64,000 nucleotides of DNA from Rusavskia elegans. Its lineage: Eukaryota; Ascomycota; Lecanoromycetes; Teloschistales; Teloschistaceae. The position numbers were made by a program, and so were the translations under genes. Positions within the stretch are counted from its first letter, which is position 1. Every line of letters begins with the position of its first letter. Below, piece after piece: positions 1-10,979 of this stretch. The stretch covers positions 62,001 through 126,000 of the forward strand of contig SAUG01000028.1 in the NCBI GenBank assembly GCA_011316305.1. Reading direction: 5' to 3'. The notes below the pieces were generated by a model. That model ran no database searches. It was not told the DNA's origin and saw only the letters and a program-made list of their open reading frames with translations.

Positions 1-1383
1 GTGTTGCCTAGGCCCCTTGACTTCGCCATAATCTTTACCTAGGATTGAATAGACTTAGCTCCGGCTGAGGGAAGAAAGTGCCACGCCGTCTGATGATCAT
101 TGTCTCGATCGCTCTCGAATATCTTCGGCATCTGCTGTAGGTTGCGGTATTGCTGCCTCTGCTGGCGCAGTGAATATGGTCGTCTGGACGAAGTATTACA
201 GAGCCGGGTAGAAGCTTAACGTGCTTCGACATAGGCGATCTGTTCTCGATGTTGAGCTCTAATATCTGTCACTCTCTGCAACCCATGTGTAGTCATGGGC
301 TGTTCTTGTGAATTGGGGCAAGGAGCTTGGCCATCTGGACGGCGACGCTGTATGTCGCGTCTGCTGATGCCAAAGAGGCACAGGACGATCCTCGCAAGCC
401 CTGTTTGCCAGCTGACAGGCTAGTGAACGAAAACATGAACAATCAGGTCTTTAATACAGTCCACGAAGTCACAGCTAAGATGATAGTCGTGGTCATATAA
501 AGAATTTTGACGCTTAAATAAACGGACGTACAAGTGGATGCTGGGTGGTATTCCGAAAGGCAGACAGCATAATTGGGGGTTGACTAACTTCGATCATGGA
601 TGAAACTCCCGTATGAATTGCATAGCATTGACATGGATGAGGCAAGAGTAAGCAGTCATTATAAAAACCCAGCGGGAGATTCGCCTGGCTTTTCCATCTT
701 TCAATAGCTTAGCCTGTGATTCACGATAGGGAAACAGGTAATAGGTCGTGATTGAACTAATGCGGGAGTGCAGCGCCCAACGAGGCATGAAAAGAATGTT
801 GCAGCTCACCTTTGTGTCCACATATTTTCCCGCTAACACTCACCATTTGTCGATGCTTTGGCAGCTGCGACATTAGTGTACCGCGGCTCTACCTTTTACT
901 CACCAAGGATTCTATGCTAATGGTCTGCCCTCTTTTCTACCCAACAAACCATACAAGCGGTGTAGTATGTATCCAGTGCGGACAGTCTCTTCCAACCCAA
1001 CCAGCTCGATGTTGAGGTGCCGACACTACTCCAATATCCTATGCACGCCTTCTAGGGGGGCACTACTCAGTATATAGTCATCGAATGGTGACCTTCACAC
1101 AGCAGTGGAATGAGGTTGAGCAGGCTTCCTGTCAGAACCTTGAAGTAATGAATAGAACGCTGTCTGTTACTTCAAGACCTGGGCCGAAAGCTGGTTTGAT
1201 GATAAGACTGAGCACTGGGCAAACTCCTGAATCGAGCATATTCTTTCAATATGTGGACGACGTTCGGCACCATAATTGACGAGTGCGTCGAATGCTCGAG
1301 TTGATAATTGGATACCGAGATTGACAGATGTCCACTGCTACTGACGAGGAACAGTGCTAAAGCAACGAGGTTTTTGGTGATGC
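1..1383. other. Left-edge region without a supported gene
   Basis: No reading frame here could be assigned to a known family. On the minus strand, 594-839 is open and encodes a partly hydrophobic stretch with a basic KARRISRW segment followed by a likely membrane helix. Further minus-strand pieces near 100-470 are open for short distances but are separated by stops. They could be the remains of a multi-exon membrane protein running leftwards, but I could not join them with convincing splice sites. Treat the region as intergenic or a possible gene relic. Confidence 0.4.
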
Positions 1384-2790
1384 TCAACCTTTGGCTATGG
1401 CCACTGCCGGAGCTCTTATGGCTTTCGTCCGACCTAGGCCATCCTTCGAGTAGAAGTCCATTGGGTAAACACCTTGATTGGTAGTACCCCACTCTTCTCG
1501 TACGCCTAACGTGACCAGTGCCTCGTAAGGGGTCAATAGCGGCTTTGGAAAAGCGTAGCCCCAATCGATGCTTAACCGTGGGCAAGCAATCTGTACCCAG
1601 CAGTCTACGTCGTCCATCATAGCCAGCTTTCCAGGAAAAATTTCACTCAGCAAGAGATTGATGAATGGAATTTCTCGTTCGCTAAGCCGATCCTCAATCA
1701 TTGTCATCGTATGAGGATTGCCTTGACGGCCTAGAGATCCAAGTATTAGGCCCCATCTCGTCGCTTTTTTGGCTTGATGTATGGCCCGGCGCCTTAGATC
1801 GTGCATGTCTTCGTGGTCGTAGGTCTCTCTCGTCAATTTGCGTGAGTATGGATCATAACGGTACGCAGGCAAAGAAGGGTTGTGGATCATTGCTGACTCC
1901 AAATGGAAGCGTCCGTCACCCAAATACAGCATGAGGTCCGCCGCATCGTCCGAAAGCCGGGGAGAAGTACAGCCTAGTATTTCGCCTTTGCTCAGAGGGG
2001 CGATCTGAGGTATTATGACTTTGAAACCGGCATGCTCCAGGACTTGCCTGACGTTGTGCAGCGTTGCATTGAACTGGATGGTCCCAACCATGGCGATGGT
2101 TTTGCCAGACTGGAAATTGCGCTCCAGAGTTGCGATCAAGTGAGTTGTGTCGATACTTATATCAACGAAGACATACAGGGTCTTGATCTTGGTGACATCA
2201 ACTGGGATCAAGCAGCTGTGCGCATAGTGTACCAGCAGATCACAGCCCAGCGCCCTTGCCGTGTAGTCGTCAATACAGCACGCGCCGTACGTGACGTCCC
2301 CCATGATCAGCGTCTCCGTACCAGGGCAAAAGCTGGTGATGATGTCGGATATTGTTGTGGCGAAGAGGAGAAGTCCTTCCGGGAACTGCAGAGCAATCTT
2401 CTTCGAACCTGACGAGCGTATCCGATGGATAGTCTTATGAATTTCGAAAGAGTAATTCGACGGAAGGAGAGAGATGGCATCGTTGATACCTGGATCATTC
2501 AAGATATCCGGGGGAATTTGATTCACGACCCTCGCAGTTCGTCTTGGTTGAGCAACTGCAGTCCGTTGTGAGCAACAGTCTTGATTCTGTGTCAGGAAAA
2601 CTTGCAGACCTTGAACAGCGGTGCTGTCTTCCGTATGACCAGATGACTCTGCTTTTTTCTGAGCATTTGCTGCCGCCGTCTTCCTTCCGATGAACCTTCG
2701 ACTGGGCTGCTTCGGAATGTCCCGCTTCTCTTCACGAAGCTCAGCCTCGACCGCAATACCAACGTCAGCTTGAGCACGATCTTCCTCCAT
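1384..2790 (-). CDS. DPH1: Diphthamide biosynthesis protein 1 (2-(3-amino-3-carboxypropyl)histidine synthase subunit 1)
   Basis: The 468-residue frame matches the Dph1/Dph2 radical-SAM family, Dph1 branch. With Dph2 and an Fe-S cluster, Dph1 moves the aminocarboxypropyl group of SAM onto a histidine of elongation factor 2 in the cytosol, the first step of diphthamide synthesis. Three cluster-ligand cysteine regions are visible: YGACCIDD (residues 168-175), AHSCLIP (190-196) and [10 protein letters not shown] (401-410). Residues about 61-78 look unlike the family. Their DNA, 2556-2609, has GT..AG ends, a branch-like CTGAC and a length of 54 bp, so it is probably an in-frame intron and the true product is about 450 residues. 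The gene is head to head with HMG-CoA lyase, 215 bp between starts. Family is certain; exon structure is inferred. Confidence 0.93.
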   Translation of the reverse strand: MEEDRAQADVGIAVEAELREEKRDIPKQPSRRFIGRKTAAANAQKKAESSGHTEDSTAVQGLQVFLTQNQDCCSQRTAVAQPRRTARVVNQIPPDILNDPGINDAISLLPSNYSFEIHKTIHRIRSSGSKKIALQFPEGLLLFATTISDIITSFCPGTETLIMGDVTYGACCIDDYTARALGCDLLVHYAHSCLIPVDVTKIKTLYVFVDISIDTTHLIATLERNFQSGKTIAMVGTIQFNATLHNVRQVLEHAGFKVIIPQIAPLSKGEILGCTSPRLSDDAADLMLYLGDGRFHLESAMIHNPSLPAYRYDPYSRKLTRETYDHEDMHDLRRRAIHQAKKATRWGLILGSLGRQGNPHTMTMIEDRLSEREIPFINLLLSEIFPGKLAMMDDVDCWVQIACPRLSIDWGYAFPKPLLTPYEALVTLGVREEWGTTNQGVYPMDFYSKDGLGRTKAIRAPAVAIAKG

Positions 2791-3005
2791 GAGCTAATGG
2801 CAATAGACTTTCCTGTATCAGTCGGAGAAGAGTTCGATACAGTAATATGACGCAGCTCCCTCGTGCTGAACGGCTATTTGTATGGTGGTCCAAGCTTCTC
2901 CAAATACCCCGCAAACAACCCACGACTGTCCACGTCCAGTATTAACCTCCAGAAATACTGGATGTCTAGCATTCTTGTCTGCTCATTTGCAGCTGACTGT
3001 TCAAT

Positions 3006-4280
3006 ATGGCGAGGTTGAAACTCCTTCCGAGGCTTGTGCGCACAATTGCTTCCCACCGAACAACTCGCCGCTTTTCCACAACATCACGTCGCTTCGCAGG
3101 CGAAGTCCGCATCATCGAAGTCGGACCAAGAGACGGCTTGCAGAATGAGAAGACATCGATATCATTGGAGACCAAGCTCGAATTAATCAAACGACTAGCT
3201 CAAACTGGCGTTCGTGATATTGAAGCTGGCTCCTTCGTTGCTCCTAAATGGGTGCCTCAAGTACAATAGGAATCCCCCAACCGGATAAGCATAGCACTGA
3301 CGAGCCTATCATGACAGATGGCTAACTCTGCTGATGTTCTTAATCATCTGCTCGGCCATCCTCCTTCTGTGCCTTATCCCATTACCTACAACTACCTAGT
3401 CCCCAACCTCAAAGGGCTGCAGAACCTCCTGAAAACGGCCGATGGTGTGAAGCCTGGCACTGCACCTGACCTTTCTCAGCAAACAGAAGATCCAGAACCT
3501 CTTCCTACCCCACCTCCATCTCCGAAAGAGCAGGAAGAAGCTGAACCAGCGCCCATCACATCCACCGAAGATCCGAATGAGATGCCGTCTGATACTTCTG
3601 GCGTCAACAACCCTGTCAAGCCTGCCTCGTCCTCGCCCTCGGGAAATCAAACCGAAATATCCCTTTTCACCGCAGCGACCGAAGCATTCTCGAAAGCGAA
3701 CACCAACTGTTCGATTGCAGAATCTTTAAAGCGATGCAAGGAGATCGTCGCGCTTGCAAAGTCACGCGACATTCGGGTACGGGGCTATGTCTCCGTTGCT
3801 CTTGGCTGCCCGTATGAAGGGCCCAACGTGGCTCCATCACGGGTTGCAGAAGTCACCGCAAGCTTGCTGGAGATGGGTGTCGATGAAGTTTCAGTGGCGG
3901 ACACAACCGGCATGGGCACAGCACCTCGGACACGCGATCTACTTAAGACACTCTCAGCTGCTGGGATAGCAAGCCAGGACCTCGCACTCCACTTCCACGA
4001 CACATATGGCCAAGCACTCGTCAACGTCGTCGTTGCGCTTGAGCATGGCATAAGGGCGTTCGACAGTAGTGTAGGTGGCTTGGGTGGGTGCCCGTACTCC
4101 AAAGGCGCCACGGGAAACGTCGCTACAGAGGATCTGGTCTACTGTTTGCATAGTCTCGGAGCAACAACAGGGGTCGATGTTGAAAAGATGGCTGAAATTG
4201 GCTCCTGGATCTCTACTGAGCTAGGTAGGGAGAATGATTCTCGAGCTGGTAAAGCTGTGCTCGCGCGCCTTCGTACTTGA
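3006..4280 (+). CDS. Hydroxymethylglutaryl-CoA lyase, mitochondrial
   Basis: This enzyme cleaves HMG-CoA to acetoacetate and acetyl-CoA at the end of leucine breakdown. Exon 1 is 3006-3260, the intron 3261-3317 (57 bp, GTACAA..ACAG) and exon 2 3318-4280, giving 405 residues. The first 30 residues are rich in Arg and Ser, as in a mitochondrial presequence. The HMGL-like TIM-barrel motifs follow: EVGPRDGLQNE (residues 38-48), GSFVAPKWVPQ (75-85), RGYVSVALGCPYEG, HFHDTYGQA and the active-site loop GGLGGCPYSKGA. After PNLKGLQ there is an insertion of about 75 residues rich in Pro, Glu and Ser, where the human enzyme goes straight into the next strand. It stays in frame and its flanks are well conserved, so it is a loop insertion rather than a missed intron. 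Confidence 0.93.
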
Positions 4281-4510
4281 ACTCGCGACACTCCACGCAT
4301 AAGAGAAGACGATATACCGAGCCAGCACTTGGACAAACGGGGCCTACGAAAGTTACAAGATATACTTCGAGATACCTCGGCATCTGATGCAAGAAACATG
4401 GATGACGCATGAAAGTTGAGAAGTGGTAAGTAGTACATTCTGCTACTCGGATGCTTTTGCCAAACATGTGATAAACAGATTTCGAAAGCCCAAAGGCATG
4501 ATTAGTCGGT

Positions 4511-5074
4511 CTACCCAGCAGCCTTGATAGGTGCAACTCTGATTGGCACGAAAGTCGTCGGCTCGACTTCGGGGTCAGTAAAACTCAGTGGATTACCCTC
4601 GATGGTCAACAGCTCGGGCTTCTCCTTGCCGAAGTATACTACATCTGTGACGGCTCCAGACCGGAACGGATGGTGTGCAAGAAATGACAGTATCAGCTCC
4701 TCGTCTTCATCGCTGGCATACCCTGTCATCAGCCTACCATGCGCAGCCTTGACATCTGGGGGTGGATTGTTCGCCCCAAACAGAAAACTCAATGAATTGC
4801 TGGTCTGGCCTTCATGGAGGTATAATCCAGGTCTATGCATATCCTCGTCGACCGGGCAGCTTGGCAGGCAGAACGCTACCTGTTGTACCGCCGGCTTCGT
4901 CCCAGATCGGATTTGGATACGCAGCTTTGGGCCGCAGCCTCGAGACCTTCTAGGCGCCACTGTGCTGGAAGCCGTTGCTAGGGAGATGCTACTTTTCTTA
5001 CGCAATTCTCCAACTGTCTTTTGAATGCCGGCTTCGACCTTGCCTTTGGTGCGGAAAAATTGGAGCATTGACAT
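4511..5074 (-). CDS. Hypothetical protein, FGANNPPPD family, copy 1
   Basis: A 187-residue single-exon frame that I do not recognise. Residues 66-140 resemble the protein encoded at 6671-7699 on the same strand. Both contain LPSCPV or YPSCPV, then a GL..Y..G segment, then FGA(N/S)NPPPD (residues 99-107 here), then an R-M pair, an acidic ED turn and SF..H. Outside this block the two differ. The N-terminus is basic (GKVEAGIQ, LRKK, PRRSRG) and there is no signal peptide or membrane helix. The clear in-window relative argues that it is a real gene. The start at 5074 could shift to the second Met, two codons in. Function unknown. Confidence 0.6.
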   Translation of the reverse strand: MSMLQFFRTKGKVEAGIQKTVGELRKKSSISLATASSTVAPRRSRGCGPKLRIQIRSGTKPAVQQVAFCLPSCPVDEDMHRPGLYLHEGQTSNSLSFLFGANNPPPDVKAAHGRLMTGYASDEDEELILSFLAHHPFRSGAVTDVVYFGKEKPELLTIEGNPLSFTDPEVEPTTFVPIRVAPIKAAG

Positions 5075-5658
5075 TGCTGGGTGCAGTAGGTGACAGATGT
5101 GCTGCTACTCCAATGTTTCTTTTAATTGGAGAAAACTTTAAGAAATGCAGTCAACTAAATGTGTCGTGTCAACAAAGCTATTGTCTCTATTTTTTTTGTT
5201 CACGACCCTTTGCCAAAGAGGTGTGCGTACCATCATACACATTTACTATGACCCTTCCACTGTCCGGGCGGTGTATGTTTGCTTCATCTGATAAAGAATG
5301 AACCGACGACTGTGTGAATCGTCGATGTCCATTTGCTTTTACGGCTACATCAGCTGCTATAAATGTGTGATCCTACAGGTAATCGAGACTAGAACGAGCT
5401 GTGGGAGAGACGATTCACAATGGCTTTGTCTGACTCTTCAAGTCTTTCTTCTTGCTCGAGCAATATCGGTAATACCAACGTCTACTTTGTCTTCTCCTGA
5501 AGTTCGTCCATTCACACCCCAGCGATCAACTTCCTCACATCTTCCAATACACCCCAGAAGCCAAAGCAAGAAAACCCAGACCTGCTTCCAAACCCACACA
5601 TCGGAAAATTGCTGCACGACAAACTCTTCCCGAAATACAACTCCCATCATCCCCCATC
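5075..5658. other. Intergenic region between divergent genes
   Basis: Between the start of the copy-1 family gene and the next plus-strand gene. The last 200 bp are rich in C and A with many CCA/ACA runs, as is common in fungal 5' leaders. No gene was recognised. Confidence 0.4.
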
Positions 5659-6279
5659 ATGGACCCCTCAACAACAACATCGACAACCCCACCAAATACC
5701 TTTCCATCCCCATCCCATCTGACCCCACCGTCGTCATCACTCCCTTGCGATATCCCACTACCCCTATCTCCAACATCCGATATCTCGAGATCGATATCAA
5801 CAAACACCACCGACACAGAGACCTTCAGCGAACTCGAAGACGACTTCGACCTCATGACCGCCAACACCCGCACCATGCTCTCCAATATCCTCGCAACAAC
5901 GCAAGCCCAATCCAAGATCGCCCGCGCCATCACCACCCACCCCGAACCCGAACCCGAACCCAAACCCGCTGATTCCGAGCCCCGCGACATGGAAACCGCA
6001 CCGCAAGCATTAGAACCGCTATGGCGGGATTCCACACTTGGGAATTTGATAGGGCGGTTGATTGAGACGAAGAATCTGACTCGGGGGAGTGGTGGGGACG
6101 AGGGAGATGTGAGGGACAGAGAGGTGCAGCAGGTCAAGGCGTTGAGGGAGGTTATTGGGGAGCTTATTGAGTGGGATAGGGAGGTTTTGGCGGTGAGGGA
6201 GTGGGTTTTGGGGATGGAGGGGAGGGATTGTGACGGGGTGGTGAGGATTGTTGTTACGCCGCCTGAGGAAGGTGAGTGA
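5659..6279 (+). CDS. Hypothetical low-complexity protein
   Basis: A 206-residue single-exon frame. Residues 1-55 are mostly Ser, Thr and Pro. Residues 56-90 hold an acidic stretch (SELEDDFDLM) and a Gln/Ala helix. A PEPEPEPKP run follows at about 94-102, and the C-terminal half is predicted helical with heptad-like spacing (LIGRLIETKNL, ALREVIGELIEW). I do not recognise a family. The opposite strand is also open over much of this interval but would give a Ser/Val/Gly-rich product typical of a shadow of Ser/Asp codons. The start ATG at 5659 follows a C-rich leader. Moderate support only. Confidence 0.5.
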   Translation: MDPSTTTSTTPPNTFPSPSHLTPPSSSLPCDIPLPLSPTSDISRSISTNTTDTETFSELEDDFDLMTANTRTMLSNILATTQAQSKIARAITTHPEPEPEPKPADSEPRDMETAPQALEPLWRDSTLGNLIGRLIETKNLTRGSGGDEGDVRDREVQQVKALREVIGELIEWDREVLAVREWVLGMEGRDCDGVVRIVVTPPEEGE

Positions 6280-6670
6280 GGAGTTGGTGGGTGGGTGAGG
6301 TTTATATTGGGGTAGCAGCCTTTAGGATCTTTTATCGATTATTTGAAAGTTGGGTCAGGTCGAAAACAAATCAGATCTTGCACTTTACCCCGTCCAACAC
6401 GAAGTGTTTCCTTTGTAAGGTATATTTTGATTATCGCAACTGATGTTATGGAGAGACATTGTTCTGAAGATCCACTCGGCTTTGGTTCTCTATTGGTTTA
6501 TAAAGCGTGTGACAGGTCAATCTAATGTAGAGCTAGAATCGTCTCAGCTTGTGATACACTTCGAATCACGATATTTGGAATTTGAAATTTGTCAGGTAGG
6601 CAAAAAGATAGCATGATTGATTAGCTATTACAAGGCGTTGATCCTAGTTACCCCTATCGCCATTTCCGCA
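6280..6670. other. Convergent intergenic region
   Basis: Lies between the 3' ends of two convergent genes and presumably holds both 3' UTRs. It is AT-richer than its flanks. No gene seen. Confidence 0.4.
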
Positions 6671-7699
6671 TTAGAGGATACCATCATCTCCGTCGTCAGG
6701 AGCAAGCTCTGCAGTGGCAGCGCAAGTCATGTACGCTACCTCGACCAAATCTTGCAGAGCTCCATCCGGGGGCTGTGATTGAGTCTCATCGGGTTCTACC
6801 GGAGCGTTACTGGCCTCCGCAGTTTCCTCAGTAAGGTTCATCTGAGCGGCTCGGTTCGCCGCTTCTTCTAGCTCCATCTCGAAGTATGCGCTACTGAGGT
6901 GTCGCTCCATCTCGGCGTCTCTTTCTGATTCCGTACGGCTTCCGCGTCTGTGTTGCGATGGCTGTGGTCTATCAGCGTCTTCTTGATGAGTTGGCGTGTC
7001 CTCAACTCCGTTTGCACCGTCTGAGATTCCGATTCGAGTTTCTGCCATCTCTTGGGTCAGCTCCATCATATTAGTATCGTGATCACCCGAGCTTGTGACC
7101 GACGGCGAGTGATCCGGGGCCTCTTGCTCCGGCGCGTTTCTAGGGACATAGTGATAGTGAATGAAACTATGTACCATGTGGTAATCCTCATTACTCCCAG
7201 TCTCATGCATTATTCGGTGTCTCGCAAACCATATGTCTGGCGGTGGGTTCGAGGCACCGAAATCGTGTTCTTCGAGTTCCCAATCGTTGGGCACGCCTCT
7301 ATAAGTGAACAAGCCTTGAGCATGAGTACCTTGGACGGGGCAACTGGGATATAGGCACAGCGGGCTGGGGGGTGGCACTGTGGCCGAAGTTAGGGTGAAT
7401 GGATGTCCGGGCGGTAGGTTGTGCCTGCATAGGCGGTAGAGCATTTCGTGGTACGATTCGTTGGCCATAGGTGATGGGCCCAGGGCTCTTGGTGACGGAA
7501 ATAATGCGGAAGACCTGGGATGACTCATTGCTGTTAACGATGATCCAGGAGTTGAAGGTGTTGAAGCAGAGTCACAGAGATGGGTAGTCCTTGGAAAAAT
7601 CCGGCGCCGGAGTCCACACGGAAAACGGGTGAGCAGAACATATAGCAGGTAGAGAACCAAGGTAGGGTTTCTTTGTGGTTCTGTCTCAGACAAGGACAT
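6671..7699 (-). CDS. Hypothetical protein, FGASNPPPD family, copy 2
   Basis: The minus-strand frame is open from 7966, but the best start is the ATG at 7699, preceded by a good fungal context (CACAATGTC), giving 342 residues. A hydrophobic stretch near the N-terminus (LVLYLLYVLL) may be a membrane anchor. A Ser/Pro-rich linker follows, then the block shared with the gene at 4511-5074: YPSCPV, a GL.TYRG segment, FGASNPPPD, RIM, ED and SF.HYH. The C-terminal 150 residues are acidic, with the helical repeats MERHLSSAYFEMELEEAANRA and NLTEETAEA. The gene sits 1.6 kb from copy 1 in the same orientation, with an unrelated plus-strand gene between them. Function unknown. A later start at 7528 or 7468 is possible. 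Confidence 0.55.
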   Translation of the reverse strand: MSLSETEPQRNPTLVLYLLYVLLTRFPCGLRRRIFPRTTHLCDSASTPSTPGSSLTAMSHPRSSALFPSPRALGPSPMANESYHEMLYRLCRHNLPPGHPFTLTSATVPPPSPLCLYPSCPVQGTHAQGLFTYRGVPNDWELEEHDFGASNPPPDIWFARHRIMHETGSNEDYHMVHSFIHYHYVPRNAPEQEAPDHSPSVTSSGDHDTNMMELTQEMAETRIGISDGANGVEDTPTHQEDADRPQPSQHRRGSRTESERDAEMERHLSSAYFEMELEEAANRAAQMNLTEETAEASNAPVEPDETQSQPPDGALQDLVEVAYMTCAATAELAPDDGDDGIL

Positions 7700-8979
7700 T
7701 GTGATGGTATAGACTCTTGGCTTTCTTTGCGATCTTGGATAGTCCGGCATAAAGAGCTTTATTGACCATGTCAACGAAGCCAAGAGCTGGGCATCTCTTG
7801 CACTGCATGCTGAGGACTTCGAGAACGTAACCATTCCAAAACAAGACCAAATGAAAGGGGTAATGAAGGAAGTTCGGAAAGGTAACGGGCATGCATGATA
7901 AGTAAGTCTAGGAGTATAGAGAATGCTCTGACTCCAAATTCGAATAATTCGGCAAACTTGGGCCACACTTTCTCGTATGAAGCCTTAGGAAATCAATGTT
8001 CAGTACTACCGAAGGGGAGGATGTTCCAAATGGAAAGGGGAAAACCCACCCAAATCCCGTCCGAACCTTTTGCAAACCCGCGATGGATTACAAAGGGAGT
8101 ACGATGGACTGGGCACGTACAATAGGCTGACGGCATTTCTCAATGCTGAATGCTCCAACGATTTGAAGCCATCAAAAGGTACTTTACCTTTGGACTTTTC
8201 CGGAGCATCGACGTAACGATGCGCAACACCCGCTAACAAACAAGTAAGTTCAATGAAATGTTGAGTTAGCTGAGGTGAATACTGTGGGTCTTAAGGAATA
8301 TGACTACGAGAGAAGTGATCCTCTAGAAATGGACTGGACGGAAAACCGTTTGGCAAAATAGTGCTAAGAGAATAGCATGTTTTTGCAACAACCAAGCAAT
8401 GGCCGGAATAAGTCTAGCATGGCGTTTCCATCATCTTCAGAGACCAATCTCGACACGCACAAATGTTCTCGCATGAGGCACATGGTTGTCGTTCAAAGGT
8501 CAAGCTGCAAGTATCTTCGGACCAGTCTAAGACATCGTTCTGACTGTTCCAACGGACAGGACTATGTATGTCTCGAACACTCAGATCCTGGAGTCACCAT
8601 CCATTGTTATTAATATTCACAAGGACGCTTCTCCGGCTGCTATTGTCAAAAGCTATGACTTGCAGTATCTGTCTGGCTGCTCTCCTTGTTCTTAGACATG
8701 ATGATGCAAAAAGGGTTGCGGTGAGGACACCTGCTAAGCCTTTTTGAGGCAATGGTACCCCTGTCAGTGAGTATGAACTGTGCATTACCTGCAGGTAATG
8801 CGACCCTGCTTAGAACTTCCCTTTTCGTCCTATGATTGAATTGTAGCTACTCGTAGAATGTCTTATCTTGGCTACACCATGACCCCTCCCGTTTTTTTCT
8901 TTTTGCGGATTAATCATCGCTCGTTTCACCACTCATCATTCCAAAAGGCCTCTTTAGGCGCCCTTCAACCCTATAGATC
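7700..8979. other. Long divergent intergenic region
   Basis: About 1.3 kb between two divergently oriented genes. Several short frames exist on both strands but none looks coding. The last 100 bp before 8980 are T-rich then C-rich, like a fungal promoter and leader. No repeat or RNA gene recognised. Confidence 0.4.
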
Positions 8980-10650
8980 ATGGCTCGTGTGGCAGGGTCT
9001 CCTCGCTTGACTTGGATTAATTCCTCCAACGGGCTGAGATCCAAGAGTCCCAAGGTCCGTACTATGATTCGAAAGCAGGCAATGAGCAAAGCCGCAGCTG
9101 CGCGGAGGCGTAGCAGGTATAGCGCTATATCGAAGAAACAAGACTCGTATCAATCCCAGGCTTATCAATATACTTATGAGGCCGCGGAACAAGGACTTGA
9201 GATTTTACCATTTCCAGACGATGACATCCAGCCTCTATACCCTGGGACCGAAAGTCTCCACTCAAACCGGTCAATGCTACCCGTTTCCAAGGCCTCAGAG
9301 CTAGTAATCGGAGGCTTGCATCAGTTGTCATACATATCGACGCCAGAGTGGATCCCTGCAAGCCCTTCCAGCACAGGTTTCGAAGCTATGAGGATTGCCT
9401 TCGACTTCGATCCTCTCAGTTTATCAGGCCTGACCGATCTCCATGTTGGCCACGCCACCGCTCGACCTCTCCGTGATAAGCCAGGTTGGCTCCGAGAAAT
9501 ACTGCGGTGTAAAAAGTGGTCCTACTATGAGTTTCTACCTAGTCGTTTCGGGCAGACCAGATGCTTGGACGACGCCATTTGTTGCATTGCTGCTCGCGTA
9601 CGCGAATGGTTCGATGACCCAGCCGGACCAAGTCGTCTAGCTCTCGAATTGTACTCCAAGGCCGTAAAAAGTCTTCAGGCCGCCTTGGACGATCCCGTAC
9701 TGTGTTATCATCCTGATGTGCTCTGTGCTACAGAGGTCATGACCATTTTCGAGCTACTCGACTCGGGACGGAATATGTTGTCCAACCCTTATACGAAGGG
9801 TGCAGCGTCCCTGATCGAGTTTCGGGGTCCTCAAGGTTACCAGAGTGATTTTGAGAAATCACTGTTGCTTGCTCAATGGGGCCCAATCTACACCGAGGCT
9901 TTTCAAAGCAACACTCCTTGCTTCCTCGAAGAGCCAGCATGGAAGGCGACAGTCGAATCCATCATGCTCGAGAAATCAACCTGCATACCTTATGCCGACG
10001 CGTATGGGGCCATATGGGCTTGCATAAGCGAGATACCTAGTCTTTTTCGTAGCGTCAGATCTGTTGTCTGCAGCACCCACGAGACACCATACGCGGTGCG
10101 AGAAACCCTTCTATCACGTGCATACGACCTGCGTTCTCTGATTATGGATGTGGGCACAAAACATAGCCTGATGTTCACCAAAATGTACGGAATCGAAACA
10201 TACAGCTTTGTGTTGCCCGACGAAGCAGAAGGCACGGAGCGGTACGAGATCGTTGGAGCTCTCGCAACAATTTTGTTGAAGATAGAGAGACACATCGTAG
10301 CGCTCAATCCGGGCTTGGCCGTGCCCATGGAAAAACATGCGCAACAGCTAGCCATACAGATTTTAGATCTTGCGAGAGTCACTAGCGAACTTCATCCTCG
10401 GGCTAATTTGTACCTGGCATACGGCGCAATGGTGTCGAGAGTGGTGCTCCTCACTGCAAGCGAATGGCGGCGCGAGACACTATTTCGGATCCCTAACAGG
10501 GCGATAGCTAAGCCGGTCTTCGAGCGTTGGGTTGGGCTCCACTCGTCTCAAAACGTTTCTTGCGATGAAGAATGGAGGGATAAGTATGGTGAAACAAATT
10601 TCCATTTGAACAAGGCTTGGAAGTCCCATGATGTACTGTTAGTCGATTAA
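8980..10650 (+). CDS. Fungal transcription-factor-like protein without a visible zinc cluster
   Basis: A 556-residue single-exon frame resembling the fungal family with a C-terminal 'fungal-specific transcription factor' region. The N-terminus (INSSNG near residues 13-18, then RTMIRKQAMSKAAAARRRSR near 28-47) is the common basic N-terminal pattern of these proteins, which often lack the Zn2Cys6 cluster. No CX2CX6C array is present, so direct DNA binding is not evident. The middle (DDAICCIAARVREW, LELYSKAVKSLQAAL, VLCATEVMTIFELLD) matches the helical regulatory domain. The role is inferred to be regulatory; target genes are unknown. Confidence 0.65.
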   Translation: MARVAGSPRLTWINSSNGLRSKSPKVRTMIRKQAMSKAAAARRRSRYSAISKKQDSYQSQAYQYTYEAAEQGLEILPFPDDDIQPLYPGTESLHSNRSMLPVSKASELVIGGLHQLSYISTPEWIPASPSSTGFEAMRIAFDFDPLSLSGLTDLHVGHATARPLRDKPGWLREILRCKKWSYYEFLPSRFGQTRCLDDAICCIAARVREWFDDPAGPSRLALELYSKAVKSLQAALDDPVLCYHPDVLCATEVMTIFELLDSGRNMLSNPYTKGAASLIEFRGPQGYQSDFEKSLLLAQWGPIYTEAFQSNTPCFLEEPAWKATVESIMLEKSTCIPYADAYGAIWACISEIPSLFRSVRSVVCSTHETPYAVRETLLSRAYDLRSLIMDVGTKHSLMFTKMYGIETYSFVLPDEAEGTERYEIVGALATILLKIERHIVALNPGLAVPMEKHAQQLAIQILDLARVTSELHPRANLYLAYGAMVSRVVLLTASEWRRETLFRIPNRAIAKPVFERWVGLHSSQNVSCDEEWRDKYGETNFHLNKAWKSHDVLLVD

Positions 10651-10979
10651 ACGGGTGGCCGGAAACTGTATTGGGGCTCAACGATTACCGCGAGCAGAGA
10701 TTTGTCGGCATTTTGCATGGAAATAGGGGTACAGGAAGATCAATGGAAGGCTTTGGATATGGGGCGAAGCGCAAATAATTCATTGGGAGCCGCTTGAACG
10801 GATGCCCGACTTGGCCAATGGCTCGTGTACAAGTTGAGGGAGCGTCGCGGGTGAAGAGTGGTTTTTTGGTTTGAGGAAAGAAAATGTAATGAAGTAGCAG
10901 CTATCAACATGACGCACTCCGCAGTGATAACTGAACGATCTTGCAAGTACGAAAAGGTATAATACTAGGCACATGAAAA

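Noticed and set aside
5535..6137. Minus-strand 200-residue frame overlapping the low-complexity gene
   Set aside because: Composition (Ser, Val, Gly, Asp) is that of a shadow; the plus-strand start context and helical C-terminus are better.
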